Shown: positions 19,627 through 33,434 of the stretch, piece after piece
How the letters are laid out: the number at the start of each line of letters is the position of its first letter
Position numbering within the stretch: the first letter of the stretch is position 1
Assembly: GCA_030765055.1 (NCBI GenBank)
Contig: JAUKNK010000326.1
Location: forward strand, 248,001 to 312,000
Source of the DNA: Mantis religiosa
Lineage: Eukaryota; Arthropoda; Insecta; Mantodea; Mantidae
Direction of reading: 5' to 3'
DNA: 64,000 nucleotides
Notes under the pieces: model-generated
What the model was told of the DNA's origin: nothing
Seen by the model: the letters and a program-made list of their open reading frames with translations, nothing else
Database searches by the model: none
Translations under genes and position numbers: made by a program

Positions 19627-22341
19627 TCTGATCAGTCTGAAAAAGCTAGCCCTCCTTAACTGAAATGCCAATGGTCTCCATGAAAAACGCTCATCTTTCG
19701 TCGCTTTTCTTACCATGCATAACATAGATATTGCTTACGTCACCGAAACGAATTTTATTCCGAACGAGACCTTCTCAGTTCCTGGCTATAAAATCTATCG
19801 CCAAGATCGTGTAGCTGAAGCAGCTTCCGGAGGTGTTGCCATTATGATAAAACGCACTCTTAGTCGCAGTGCCATATTTCTACCAGCTGTTCCTTCACTT
19901 GAAGAAGTATGTCTCAAACTCTCTGGTACGGATGCTACTGATCTTATTGTTATGAGTGCTTATAAACCTCCCAATCATAGGTTAAATACGCGATATCTTT
20001 CGTTTTTATTCCCTCCGAATTGTAGCACTCTCCTTTTAGGAGACCTTAATTGCAAACATTCTTCCTGGGGCTGGAGGTCTAAGAATCTCAATGGTCACCT
20101 TCTCTTTAATATGTTAGATATTCAGGGGCTTACTGTCTCAGCTCCATCGGGCCCTACTTATTACCCTAATAATCCTCTGCACACACCTGACATACTAGAT
20201 ATTATTCTTCATAGAAATCTTTCTCTTCCAACACACGTGTCTGCTTTAGCCGAGCTTGATTCTGACCACTGCCCTGTTGTGACTACTTTTCAACTCTCAC
20301 CTGCCTCGTTGTCCCCAGTTCCTAGAATCATCAATTGTACTGTTAACTGGGAAGCTTTTCAATCTCGGCTAGATGCTACCTTAACTTCTTCTTATTCTCT
20401 GACGACTACTAAGGACATTGATACTGCATTAGAGCACTTCACCACTACTGTGTGCCACTGTGTACGGCTTTCTACGTCACGCTCTACATAGCACAACTCT
20501 CCACGTTCTTTGCCAATATCCATTCTTCGTCTTATTCAGGAGAAAAATGCTATTCCTCGACGATGGCAGCGAGAACGCCAACCCTGGTTACGAAGGAGAC
20601 TTAACAATTTGATACGTCTTACGAAGGTTCAGCTGGAGCGGCATCGTCTACAAACCTACCAACATCATCTGTCGACTATTTCTCCACGACACCACACCCT
20701 GTGGGATGCCACCAGACGGATTCTTGGCGAACGAACTGTGATTCCTGCACTCTCTAATGGGACAAATCTTGTTACGGACCTCACAGCTAAGTGTGACATG
20801 CTGGCTGCACATTACGAACAAACGTCTGCTCTTCCTATCACATCACACTGTTCTGCAGCTGCAGAAAGTGAACTCTGTGCCCAACGCCAACGCCAACGAG
20901 CTACAGTTCGACACCGAGTTTCTTTTACTAGTCCTCGGGAATTACTCCATCTGATTCGCCGTCTTCCTAACAAGAATTCGACTGGACACGATCTCCTGCC
21001 CAACATAGTTTTGAAAAACCTCACAAGGAAAGCGCTTGCCTACTTATCTTCTGTTCTGAATTTCTGTCTCCAAACAGGTTACTTAAATTCCACGTGGAAA
21101 TCTGCTCATATCATTGTGTTACACAAACCTCATAGGCCTAAACATCTGCCAGGAAGCTATGGTCCTATCAGTCTTCTGCCCACACGGTCTAAATTCTTTG
21201 AGAAGGTCATCCATCGCCGACTCGTGCAGTACCTCAACAATAATCTTATTATTCCTTCTTTTCAGTTCGGGTTTCGCCCAAAACACTCTACTGCTCATCA
21301 GCTATTGAAGTTAACTCAACCCATTGTCACTGGATTCGAGCATCGTCAACATACCCTAGCTATTTACCTAGATGTAGCACAGGCATTTGATAAGCAATGG
21401 CATTCTGGCTTGCCACTTAAACTATCGCAATGGTCTCCCGGACTACTTAACCAAATTATTATCAGTTTTCTCACTGTTAGCACTTTTGCGGTGCGCATTG
21501 GAGGCAATCTTTCAACTGAGCGTCGTATTACAGCAAGCGTTCCATAAGGTTCAATACTGGCACCAACGCTGTTTAGTATTTACACCTCTGATATTCCAGA
21601 CATGGCTCAAACCTCAATTGCCCTATATGCTGACTACACTGTTTTATTTTGCTCTCATCCGATCCACATTCTGATGTACGAACCTTACAGTTCCTCCTTG
21701 ATCACCTCGTTCAATGGTGTCAAAGTTGGTGCATCTCCCTTAATACCCAGAAAACTGAAGCCAAGATTTTTACTTTACGCCGCTATAATCCCCCTCCGCC
21801 TATACGCCTTCTGACTGATCATGTGCCGTGGCTCCCTTCACCTACACCAGTCAAGTACCTTGGAGTGTTACTGGACACTCGGCTTACGTGGAAGCCTCGT
21901 ATTGACCGCACTATTACCCTAGCATCCGCTCGTCTTTCACAACTGTCTCCATTATTTCACAAACATACTTCTCTTGCTTTAGAATCTTCACTGTTTCTAT
22001 AGAAATCTCTGGTTCGGCCTCTTATTACTTATGCCTGCCAGGTCTGGGGGGCTGCCAGTACGTGCCACCTAAGGCATTTATAGGTAATCCAGAGTCGATT
22101 CTTGCGAATTGCCTCCAATGCTCCTTGGTTTGTCCGCAACCACCAGCTGCATCACGAGCAGGGACTTCTTTCTCCCCACCATTTCATCCGAGAGACTGCT
22201 CGACGCCTCTTCTACAATCTACGCCACGTCCCAGGAGCTGTGACGTATAACATCGGCGTTCGAAGTCGCCAGCCAACGCAACTGAAGCGACGACTACCAC
22301 GGGACCAGCTTTACAGTGATGACACTTCCACTTCTGAATAA
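19613..22341 (+). pseudogene. element E ORF2 (AP endonuclease-reverse transcriptase), multiply broken
   Basis: About 909 codons. The ATG at 19613 (MATRNLISLKKLALLN) overlaps the ORF1 stop by 14 bases. Endonuclease motifs are N-x-NANGL, VTETNF, GDLNCKHSSW and SDHCPV. RT motifs are GPISLLPTRSKFFEKVI, QFGFRPKHST, IYLDVAQAFDKQW, then YADY at 21626-21637. The normal YADD is therefore changed in a catalytic Asp. Lesions: TGA at 19661 (Trp in the family motif NWNANG), TAG at 20489, TAA at 21545 (Gln of GVPQGS), a frameshift near 21640, and stops at about 22000 and 22081. The C-terminal part (VKYLGVLLDTRLTW and a conserved tail) ends at 22341. Confidence 0.82.
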
Positions 22342-22590
22342 TCTACTGTTCCAATTTATCTTTTCTGTTATTCTGTTCTACTATGTCAGTTCTCACTATG
22401 GAAGTATGTATACCATTTTGTTAGTTCAGTGCCACATTTATATTAGTGAAATAACACAGTTGTTTTAGTTCAGAGGAGGCACATTGCCCTACCTCTACAA
22501 TGTTATTACTCCATAATTATTTTGTATCTGTTCTCTCAGATCTGCAAAGCATATATTATTGCTGACCGATCTAATAAATATATTAAAAAA
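22342..22590 (+). other. 3' UTR of element E with A-rich end
   Basis: About 250 bases ending in AATAAATATATT and seven A, followed directly by the proposed target duplication. An AATAAA signal is present. Confidence 0.75.
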
Positions 22591-22636
22591 AGACTTTGAA
22601 ATCTTCGCTTCTCTTCTTAATGCCAATGAACACGTT

Positions 22637-23686
22637 TTTCCCGTCGTAGTATCAACTTGTAAGTAAGGTTTTTCTACACGTTCTTCCTGACGTAGTATCA
22701 ACTTGTAAGTAAAGTTTTTCTACACGTTCTTCCTGTCGTAGTATCAACTTGTAAGTAAGGTTTTTCTACAGGTTCTTCCAGACCTAGTATCAACTTGTAA
22801 GTAATGCTTTTCTACACGTTCTTCCTGTCGTAGTATCAACTTGTAAGTAAAGTTTTTCTACACGTTCTTAGTGCCGTAGTATCAACCGGTAAGTAAAGTT
22901 TTCTACACGTTCCTCCTGTCGTAGTATCAACTTGTAAGTAAAGTTTTTCTACGCGTTCTTACTCTCGTAGTATCAACCGGTAAGTAAAGTTTCTCTACAC
23001 GTCCTTCCTATCGTAGTATCAACTTGTAAGCTAAGTTTTTCTACGCGTTCTTCCTGTCGTAGTATCAACTTGTAAGTAAAGTGTTTCTACACGTTCTTCC
23101 TGTCGTAGTATCAACCAGTAAGTAAAGTTTTTCTACACGTTCTTACTGTCGTAGTATCAACCGGTATGTAAGGTTTATCTACACGTTCTTCCTGTCGTAG
23201 TATCAACTTGTAAGTACATTTTTACTACACGTTCTTCCTGACGTAGTATCAACTTGTAAGTAAAGTTTTTCTACACGTTCTTCCTGTCGTAGTATCAACT
23301 TGTAAGTAAGGTTTTTCTACAGGTTCTTCCAGACCTAGTATCAACTTGTAAGTAATGCTTTTCTACACGTTCTTCCTGTCGTAGTATTAACCGGTAAGTA
23401 AAGTTTTTCTACACGTTCTTCCTGTCGTAGTATCAACTTGTAAGTACATTTTTACTACACGTTCTTCCTGTCGTAGTATCAACTTGTCAGTAAGGTTTTT
23501 CTACACGTTCTTACAGTCTTAGTATGAACTTGTAAGTAAAGTTTTTCTACACGTTCTTCCTGTCGTAGTATTAACCGGTAAGTAAAGTTTTTCTACACGT
23601 TCTTCCTGTCGTAGTATTAACCGGTAAGTAAAGTTTTTCTAAACGTTCTTCCTGTCGTAGTATCAACTTGTAAGTAACGTTTTTCT
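22637..23686 (+). repeat. 46-bp minisatellite, about 23 units with higher-order structure
   Basis: The unit reads GTCGTAGTATCAACTTGTAA followed by GTAAAGTTTTTCTACACG and TTCTTCCT, 46 bases in all. Units differ at a few positions (CTTGTAAG versus CCGGTAAG; ACGTTCTT versus AGGTTCTT). A block of three or more distinctive units at 22689-22826 recurs at about 23240-23377, an offset of about 551 bases or twelve units, so duplication of multi-unit blocks has occurred. It starts only 35 bases after the 3' target repeat of element E. Most units carry GTAAGT. Confidence 0.95.
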
Positions 23687-26600
23687 TACTTCACCTTTCA
23701 GTTCGAACCTTATTCTTACCCCCTCTATATCTTTATCACGTAACTAAATTAGCTCACCCTTCTCAAATGTTACATTTAAATTGGTTTTTCATTTTATTCC
23801 GAATTTTCGCATTGGTTTTCAAAACTCATATGACTCACTGACGTTCCGCCCACCATGAGTTGTGGAACGCCTACCCTGAGTTGTTTTTAACGGTATGCAT
23901 CGTTACCACATCAGCGAAGTAAATCTCTTTAGCGTTCATGCTCAACTGCATTTTGAAAGTCCGTTGTCCCAAAATATTCCTAGCCGAAAGAATACAATAA
24001 TCTTCATACATTGAAATCTTACTAACACAAAGAATGTAACGGCTCTTCTTTCCTGTCTCTGCGACGTGTACAGATGTTTACAAGAATATTTTCTCTTTAT
24101 TGCCCGGAGGCTAGTATATATGTTATATTAAATTATATTCTTCCTTTTTTATTCTTTAAGTCAACTGCTATTTTAATCATTCTAATTTCATATTATTATA
24201 ACAAGATTGTTATATTAGTTTAGCAAAGCATTTCAATTAATTTATCTTCCCTTTCAATTATTTGACTTTGATCAATTCGCCACCTCCTAATCGCTGCCTG
24301 ATACTGCGGTTACAGGGTATTAAACAATAAACCCTTTCTCAATATGAAAAGCTACATATTTCAAACTTGGAACCAATAAAAGGAATATCTACAGAATGAC
24401 TGTGTCCACAAAAATAATTTAGACATAATGTTTGTACTTCAACAAGATGTAAATTTCTTGTAACATTTCGTCTATCTGTTATGGTTTATGTCATCCAGAA
24501 CACAACGAGCTTCAAAGGACATTCCCACAACATACAAACAACCAGTGCAAAAGTTATTTGAGCCAACTAGAAGAAAACTGAAACATCTCTAATAACACTA
24601 CCCACTCTCGTACAAACTCTCCTTACAAAAGTATATTCTTTTATCTACTTCAGTTAATCCAAGTAAACATTTGTAAAAATGATATTATCACATGTTTAAT
24701 TGTAAATACAATAGAGTAGGCTTCGGCAATAGTGAGAGCTGTTTGCTATGTAATGACTTTGATATTTGTTCTCTTTGACGCCAGGAGATATAAAAATAAA
24801 TAGTTTATGACTTCAATAAACCATAATTATTTAAATTTTCAAACCGGGTAACAGTGATTATCTGGGAAATGATAATGCAAAAAATCCGTTATGCTAATCT
24901 TCATTTATATCTCTTATAGTTCACTAGTAATAGATACTATGTTCACAACAGACTTCTAGTGACACTCCTAAATATTTCACCATATACTTATCATCCGTAA
25001 TGAGAATTCACTGTTTATATTTAATTATTACTCGCGTTAGTGAAAAAGATAAAATGTTGGTAACATTTACTATGAATAGGCTAGTTCTTTGTAATTGTCT
25101 TCAAATTATCCAACTTGTTTTAGAATTATGCTCTTCATAAACAGAGCTTTTCATTCTAGGCATCTCAAAACGTGTATTTATACTGAATTCTATAATATTT
25201 CTTCACTTATTGGAAGTACAAAATGGAATAAAGTTTAGTTAAAGAGCTGATATATTCTCTTGATTAAATTATAATCTATTACATGTATTAAAAAGTATTG
25301 TGTTTGCTTTTAATTAACTATTACTTCAGTCTCCTGTATCCCTCTTGTCGTATATTCAACGGAATGTGATAAAAATATTGTGAAAGTTTATCCTAACCTT
25401 GGAGCAAGTAGAAGAATATATATTTGTAGAAGACTGAAAGAAGAAAACAGTGTCATACATTAACTTATTCTTGTAAAGTGTATTATATCGGTGACTTTCT
25501 TTTAGCTATCTTAATTTTCCACACAACACATTACCTAGGACAGAGAACAAAGACATTTCACGATCGCATTTTGTTGTCCACAGATGGCTCTAATTGTAAC
25601 ATGTTAACGCATGGGAAAAGTTTTAATCCCAATTATGCGGCTTTATAAATATTTGTAATTTTATTCTTTATAAATATTAAAGAACTGATTGGTTTCTGTT
25701 CAATGGGAATAAACAATAGCTATAATGTATACTGACAAAATATCGTACGGAAAGGTAAATGTGTGTGAGAGAGCAAGTTTCCTAAATTAAATATATCTTT
25801 ACAACTTTCGCCCTTTTGTTTCATGGGTAAATTGAGTAACATCTCAAACATTTGTGTAAAGAGGTTGTTGACTTCTTTATCTAGTTATAAGAGCAAATAT
25901 TTTTAAATACCATTCCTTCTCACAAATACTTCTCGCTTTGTATGCTGTCAATGACCAATCATGTATATTGTCTACTGAATTACTTTCTTGTTACATATAT
26001 TAAGTACAGCAAGTATTACTTATGAACCAAAAACTCGATACCAAGATTTCAGTACAAGCAGAAGTGTTGGAATGCTCAAAATAGAAAAACTGTTTCTAGA
26101 AGAAGCTACATGTCTAAACAGCATAACCCAAAAATAATTGTCAGTTAAACATCAAACCAGATATTTCCGTGCTTTACCTTTCTTGGATACGACCAAGATG
26201 TTCGAGATATCCTATAACAAACTAGTCTTTACAATTTGATAAATTACATTTTTCCTAATTATAATTCAACTGATTTGATTAGATAAATTAATGTAAAATA
26301 AGTGGACAGGCATCTTAAAATTTCTAAATATTCTCAAAAATCCTGTTTATTCTCAAGAATTTTGCATCACTAGTAAAGTGTAAGAGAAACAAAATCCTAT
26401 CGCACATACATGTCGTTAAAGTGCAATATCAAATACATGTATTAGTGATGTAAACTAATTCGAAGATGTTGCTTATTATTTGAATTGACCAAAACTAATA
26501 CATGTCTCAAATGTGAAGTGTTTTACTTTAGTCGTCCAAGGAAACAGAATTTCATATCCATTACGTAACTAGCGCTTAAAACATTTGACTGTCACCTGAA

Positions 26601-26899
26601 TGTTACTACATCCTCTTGTAACCTTGTCAACACGAAAGGTCAGCAACAGGTAATGTTTATCTATTTAACATGAAGGAGATAGAATAGTTTTTACTAGAGT
26701 TGACAAAAACTTGCTGACACAACATATACTTTAAAGTAGTATACGAAATACACTCTCGGTATCTGTTCGAATAGGTCTTGTACATATTAATCTCTTAACA
26801 GAGATTGTTATTAATAAGATTATTGCTAGCAGATTAATAATCCATTTACTTTACGTTCTTCATTAAAACCATTTGCAACAATTTGCCTAAGTTTTGTTT
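23687..26899. repeat. non-coding background with copy of blocks P and Q
   Basis: No gene is seen. 24320-25930 is largely collinear with 8750-9980, without the SINE-like insert. The landmark CACAGATGGCTCTAATTGTA is at about 25578. Near 23843-23888 an imperfect 22-bp duplication (CCACCATGAGTTGTG / CTACCCTGAGTTGTT) is present. The rest is AT-rich without recognisable content. Confidence 0.6.
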
Positions 26900-28200
26900 T
26901 GTAATTGTTAAGTTATTCATTTTATGTATTCTTTATCTTTACAGTCATGTGTAGTGTGGTAGAGTGGGGAATTGTTAAATAAATATATATGTATATTATA
27001 TTGCAGGTAAGAAGGAAGTATCAGGGTGTACCTAACATAAGCGATTGTCAAATCATTTAAGAGCTTGTCGTTATGTCGTAAATGTGTCGTTTCATTCTCT
27101 TTGCATGATCATTGTATAAGAAAGCAGTAAAACAAAATTATAGAATTAGATAAGAAGATTGTGCCAACGTATCGCTAAACAGCGCCCCATTTGCTGATTT
27201 TTGTTGTATTTACCTGATGTTTTCCTTCATTTCGCTTAATTCACAATGAATCTCTTTGACTTGTACTATTTGGCAATGTTTCAATGACCGTTTTCGATAC
27301 GTTGTTTTGTTTTAGTACAAATGTATTCTATTCCCTTATCACTCAAAGTTTAGTAGCCAAACCTAACCTAACAGTACCTCCTTCTCGACGTAGACCTAGG
27401 TTAGGGTATTTCCCTACTATGTGTTCAATTTAGCCATTTTATCATCTATTTTAATCCCTCACATATATCCCTTTAAAACGCCTGATATATCATAATTATA
27501 TTGTTGCTCTTTTATCTCATTTTTCTGTCTTCTGATTACAAGACATTTTGAGGCACTAGTACAATTATTTAATTTTTCCAACCTCTTATAGATCTTTTGT
27601 CATATTATAAAGTACCTTGCAACTTTCTGATATGCATTTTTGACTACTGCTCTTATTATTCTCCATCTTACAAGATGTGTCTAAGGAACACTAACCTATA
27701 AGAACAACATTAGTACTTAGAGTCTCCTCTACTGATATCCTTAAAAATTTGATAAATAAATTATATATATATGTTGTGATTAGGTTAGGTTAGACTATAA
27801 ACAGTTTTAGCCATACTGGAGATGTAATCACAAGTCGCAGAAGTATACAGAGTATTTACAAAATATCATTAAATGGCTATAAATACTGTAACAATGTACA
27901 AACTGTAGATCATAGGTACAAACTGTAGATCAAAAATACCTCAACAATAAAGACTACAATGACCTTCTAATGTTTGTTCTTTAGGGCTATCAGTTAGGTG
28001 ATCGAAGTATTATGCCTTGCCACATTGCATTTCACGTTACTGTGCTAAAAATAACTTCAATAAAAATAATGAACGGGAAGGTGCTAATTCATTTATACTT
28101 GACCTCCAATGACGTTCACAAAGCAAGGCTAATACACAGTAAACCATCAGCTGTAGGTAGAAGTCGAGTACCTTCCAATGATGTTAGAATGCAATCTCTA
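26900..28200. repeat. background block R, first copy
   Basis: This is collinear with 42250-43480, for example TTAGATAAGAAGATTGT followed by CGCTAAA, and ATCGATACG / TTCGATACG next to GTTGTTTTGTTTTAG. It includes AGGTTAGGTTAG near 27782 and the landmark TAAACCATCAGCT near 28140. Short open frames are not conserved between the two copies, so no gene is called. Confidence 0.7.
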
Positions 28201-31200
28201 CAATAAATTTTTCTACAATACATTTGATCATTATGTATTTTATAAAATATCTCTTGATATATACGGTGATTATATTCATATGACCTACAAATTGTGTTGT
28301 AGAATTTTGTATCAATCGTCTGTGAGGTACTTCTCATTCGAACGACTTTTGTATCGTTTCCTACAAATGGTGAAATATCAGATACAAAGTATCACTACAC
28401 AACGAATGCAGACGTTAAATCACGTAACTTGTTTCAGCTGTTGTACACCATTAACGATTTCCCAGATATTCTTCAAAGTTGTGCTACTTTTGCTTCTCGA
28501 ATGTTGCAAGCTCCATTCTTGTGTTACTCATAATCTCATGGTAATAGCATGGAACAGGAAAGATAGGATATAGTGAACACATTTTAACAATTTAAGTTAA
28601 CTTTCAGTCCGAAGTATCCCCTTTTATGTTGAACGAACTGTGCAAAAACTATATTAATGAAATCGTAAATTTGAAGCAAATAGAGTAATAGGTATTTGTA
28701 GACGAGTGGGAGGAGAAATCAGCATGAGCAATTTAATGTAAATGTAAATATGTATTATATCGAAGAAGATCTTTCAGTTACTTAATTTTACACAAGAGAG
28801 TTTATGTTTGTTAGAAGACAAAGAAGTTTCCACTGCCGCACTTAGTTCTCCACAGATGGCGCTACATGTAATATGTTACCGCGTGGGAATAATTTATGCA
28901 CAACTACTAATTTTTTTAACTATTTGTAACCTCTTTTGTTTGTATATACCTTATATTTGAGTGGCTTTAATTGAGTGATAACAAACAGTACCTGTAGCAT
29001 ATACTGACAAAGTATCATAAGAAAAGTCAACTGTGTTTGAGAGAACAAGTCTCCTAAGCTAATAATATCTTTAAACAGTTCGCCTTTTTGTTTCATAGGT
29101 CCATTGCCATCTTATACATGGGAACACAAACACGAGATTTGGTACCCACCTCCAATTATAATTAACGTCATGTCTGGGAAGGTTCTTTCCTCATCTCACA
29201 AACGCCATAATAGTGCACCATTTAAGTGTCTAAGGCAGTGTTCTGGATTTTGAAATATAAACTTATAGTAGACAGTGTTCCAGAAGATTTTGTAATTATT
29301 TGGGATTCAATCCGTGCTTTCACCAATTTTCAATGTCCGCAGATGTAAATGTCAATGTTTGTCTTCCACATACTGCAACCTATTCAAAAACTGAATGTCA
29401 AGATTTCACGTTTTCCCAGTTTTGTTTCTATGGGTTCTAGCAATTTGGAATGAAATGTAATATTTAAGTAGCTTTCCCCATAAGTATAACAAATAACGAT
29501 TGTAAATTTACTACAGTTGCTCTCACAAATTTCTTCAGTTTGGAAGAGTTTTGTAAAAGTAGTAAACAAAATGTTAATACAAAAGTTAGAGTTTGTTAAA
29601 CCATAAAATTTATATAAATTCCTTCTCTGTGGAGCCAACCATTTCCTATATATCGCTTAAAAATTGTTTGAATTTTCCAAAACTTATATATCTTTCTAAT
29701 GTTAAATCATTGTTTACATTTTGTCTCTTAGTCATGTAAGGATAACAGAGTTTCAACAACCATCACATACCGACCAGCTGTTTAAACAGTTGACTGTCAC
29801 TTAGAGACTGCGTACACAACAAATATAGCAATAATCTCTATTAATATTAAGGAGATAGAGTATTACAATAGTTTAAATAGTAAAGAAGGACATGTGACGT
29901 CATTTTAAGCTTCTCACTCACACGATTTGCTCCAGGACTGACTTCTAAGGAGTTAACCTCTCTTACTCCAAATATGGAAATTTATTCACTGGTTTTTTAG
30001 TGTTTTATGCATATTAGTTGTCAGTTTCTTCTATATCAACAACAAAAAGTTTGCTGTTTCTGAATTACAGGTAAACCAGTAAAAGAACTCGAAATATTTG
30101 ATTAAAAAACTACATGTTTAATATAGCTCTTAGACAATTCATGTATCTAGAATTTTCTGAAAACGGCCTATTCATTCTAAATGACTTCTGTATAACTTTG
30201 AAACTAACAGTCCTATTACACAAAAATGCGGAGTATGAGTCACATAGTATCGGTCGTTAGCGATTTCCAAAATATTCGTCAGCCTTGGTTTAGATTTTCG
30301 AAAATTTTGCGTCTTTAATGCGGTAAATTCCATTCTTGTGTTACTCGTAGTTTAACGGAAATAGGATGGAGCATGAAAGGCTGCATCTCTGTTTCTTTTT
30401 TGTTAGCTTCAGTTACATTTAATCGTTCATATGTGACATTTGCTATATGTGTACATAATAATTCCCTATGTATTATTTACTGATATATTTTAATGTTAGT
30501 TTATATTTACACGTTATGTCAATGTTATGTCATTTTACTACTTTTTCTAGCACATACTTTAACAAGAGAAAATAGATATTGCCTCCCAACCAAGTATTTT
30601 ATAGAATATATTTCTATATTTTATAGAAATGATTAATTATGATGAAACGAGTTTATATTATACAAAAAATTCCTTTTATAGAAAAGCGAAATTAGATATA
30701 AAATTTGCACCAAAATCCTTTACCAATTACTGGCTGTACATATGACGTGACAAGTTGTGTTATTTTATCATATCTTGCGACACCTTGTGACGTCTGATAT
30801 CATAAATGTGACTCACTAACATAGCGATTGGCGACATATGACCTAAATTTGACGTAATGTGCTCAAATTGTAAGAGTGACAGCGGTAGGATAAGGATAGC
30901 TGCATACACATAAAAATGACTGGACCTTATACTCTAGACATTTTTCCACTAATTCGGGAAACTATCTTATGCTACCATGAAAATAAATGAGAACAACAGT
31001 AATAGTCCAAAGTATCTACAATGAACTCCGAAATATTTGAACAATAGCTTCCGCGATATCTAGATTATTGAAAATATCTCTCAAAGTGGGAGAGATTTCT
31101 CTACAAATATTTGATATACCCGCATAGTTATTCTAAATGTCCTGACAGGAATACCGAATACTTGTGAACGTTCCCAAAGTAGTTGGAAAAGCGCTCTGAT

Positions 31201-31765
31201 CAGTCAATAAGGCGAAGACTTCCCTTAAACTGTGTAATATAGCATTAAGCTACCCAAAAGTGTCCATAATTTACATACCAGGGATATAAGCACTCAAAAT
31301 GTGTAAACACGATACCAAACATTTACAAATTACGGAGAAATATCCAAAGTTATATATGTATTACAAAGTCTAATTTGTAAGTTGCATTTATTCAATGTAT
31401 CTGCACGTCTTTTTCTGCCACTTCTGTGTAAATTTCTGTATCTGGTAAATCATTACATGTGTATGGACAAATCTTATTAACGAAACATGTGGACCCCTTT
31501 ATAATGGTTAATTTATGCTAATTAATTTGTCAATATTTTCAGAGATGTTTACTTATGTTTCCAATTCTCTAATGTCTTTGAACCTTTAAAATGTTATGAT
31601 ACATTACTTCCAACTTCAACAACAATGATCTTGAAAGACAGGATGTAACAACACACTGTTAACTATTGCTTCAGTCTGCTCTATTCCTCTTCTATAACAA
31701 CTACATGTGTCATATAACTGACAGCTATTATCTTAAACTTGAGGCAAATAAAAAAATGAGTTATG
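28201..31765. repeat. AT-rich background with one CAGATGGCGCTACATG landmark
   Basis: No gene is seen. The landmark at about 28853 is followed by the usual TGACAAAGTATCATAAG-type sequence and by TTTCATAGGTCCATTGCC near 29090, a copy of the shared insertion site without a retroelement. Other sequence is AT-rich and unassigned. Confidence 0.5.
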
Positions 31766-31769
31766 GTTT

Positions 31770-32760
31770 GCGAAAGCAGTGTGAATGTAGCATATTAAGC
31801 TGGTTTTGAAAACATTTAACAATAAGACACATTGCTTTAGTTATGTTGATTGTCCACCACAAGAGATGTACCAAATTACGAAACATTGGAAGAGCCAATA
31901 CCATTACCAACCGCCCATTTCTATCCAGAGATGGCACCACATGTAATATGTTAAAGGAACATAAAGGGTATGTCATTATTTACAAATTTTAGTAACTAAT
32001 TTTAATTACGTGGTCTATGTACAGTTGAGTTTTTAATTATATTTCATTTAGTAGGAATTAGAGCAGGCTTGAGTGTATACACAAAAAATTTCGAATTGAC
32101 AATAGTTATATCTGAGAATGAAAGTCATCTAGATTAGGTATATATTTAAGCGTATCTCTGTATTGTGCTTCGTGTTGATATACAATCGGAAGCTTTTTTG
32201 GTGAATTTGAGTGATGTTTTGAGGTTGCATTTAATCTTTGAAGTGTTTTCTGCTGTTCTCACCATTGTTACCTGAGGCATACGATTCAAACGTAATTGGC
32301 GTTTATGACACGAGTAGTTAAGCTTTTCCAACATTTCTCTCATATTTGTAAAGAGTGCTGCTGTGGAATATGACGCACTATAAGTTTTTCACTTGTATGT
32401 TTTAAGTTACATTCCACTCTTTAACTCTCCCTGGTACATATATTAAGCAAACGGAGTATTACATTCCACCCTTAAATTCGATATCAAGAATTGGCTGGAA
32501 TTGGGTTGTGGACACATTGGATTAAAAATAAATGTAGAAGCACGCTTTCTAAGACTGACAACAGCATTCACTAAAGGCAAAACTACGTTCAGATTTCCAG
32601 GAATATGAGAAAGATATTAACGACAGATTTTCCACATAAGCTACTGTTCAAATTCTATAAATGCTAGTTTTCTATACAAATGACCTTATTCGTTACACTG
32701 CAATGTCTGAAATCGAATGAAACGTATTGCTATTTAAGTTTTCTAGCAATGTCCTGAGAA
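31770..32760. repeat. background block T, uninterrupted copy
   Basis: This matches 47560-47894 and then 54663-55120, i.e. the sequence on both sides of element B. It contains the landmark CCAGAGATGGCACCACATG at about 31924 and the string GTATTACATTCCACCC shared with 54710. It therefore serves as the empty-site paralogue of the B insertion. Confidence 0.75.
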
Positions 32761-33434
32761 ATGCTCTACATTTGGATTACATTGTCATCGCTGGTAAACT
32801 CTTAAAGATAAACTCTTACTGCACAAAAAAAGTAAAACTGCTAAAACACAAAATTTCGCTGTTTCGCTGTTTGTCCGAAATTACTAAAACTAACATCTTC
32901 TCATTTATGAATTGGTTATTCACTTTTATATCTGTTAGCCGTGCAGGTGTATGGAATGTTATATACATTAAAACATTTGACAATCACTTCAAACCTAACA
33001 CTTTATACTCATAATCTCCTTGTACCTAACAAAATACCACTAAGTTGTCGTTTACATGAGACAGACGGAGCAATAGACGTTTGTAAGTTTACTGGAGATC
33101 AACTCAGTCTTACACAAGAAACTAAGATTTACAAAATGTTTACGAATTCCACTCACACGATCTGCTCAACTCATTCTTCAACAAATTACTGTTTCAGTGT
33201 CTTATGAGCTCATCCACTACCTGTATATCAGCATGCAGAAATTAGCTTAACTTCCATGTTGTCAAATCTCCGTTATTATTTATATTTCTTACAGCCAGGT
33301 ACACTGACTGGCAAGCATTTTTAAACAATCTGATGTATATTTAGTAGTAGGTGGGACTAAAATACATCAGACTTAACCGATTATCAAATATTTTAAAACG
33401 TGGTCACTCTGTTCCAGTCATTGACTTTGTGTAT
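32761..33434. other. AT-rich non-coding sequence
   Basis: Two small open frames overlap here, but their composition follows the AT-rich background and no motif is seen. The phrase GACGGAGCAATAGACGTTTG near 33064 is a distant relative of the block V landmark. Confidence 0.45.

Larger units (their letters stand above)
13423..22590 (+). mobile_element. element E: full-length Jockey-like LINE, split by element G
   Basis: The flanking repeats AGACTTTTAAAT (13411-13422) and AGACTTTGAAAT (22591-22602) match at 11 of 12 bases and are read as the target-site duplication. Without the nested CR1 element the copy is about 4.6 kb. It has a 5' UTR beginning GAGTCGCACAGTAGTCGCC, a zinc-knuckle ORF1, an ORF2 with endonuclease and RT, and a 3' UTR ending in A7 after ATAAATATATT. 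ORF2 overlaps the end of ORF1 by 14 bases. All ORFs are broken. Confidence 0.85.

Noticed and set aside
22637..23686. CRISPR-like array
   Set aside because: Units are contiguous 46-bp tandem repeats without unique spacers, in a eukaryotic context.
27775..27800. AGGTTAGGTTAG as telomeric TTAGG sequence
   Set aside because: Only two to three imperfect units within a background block that also occurs near 43083; not a telomeric array.
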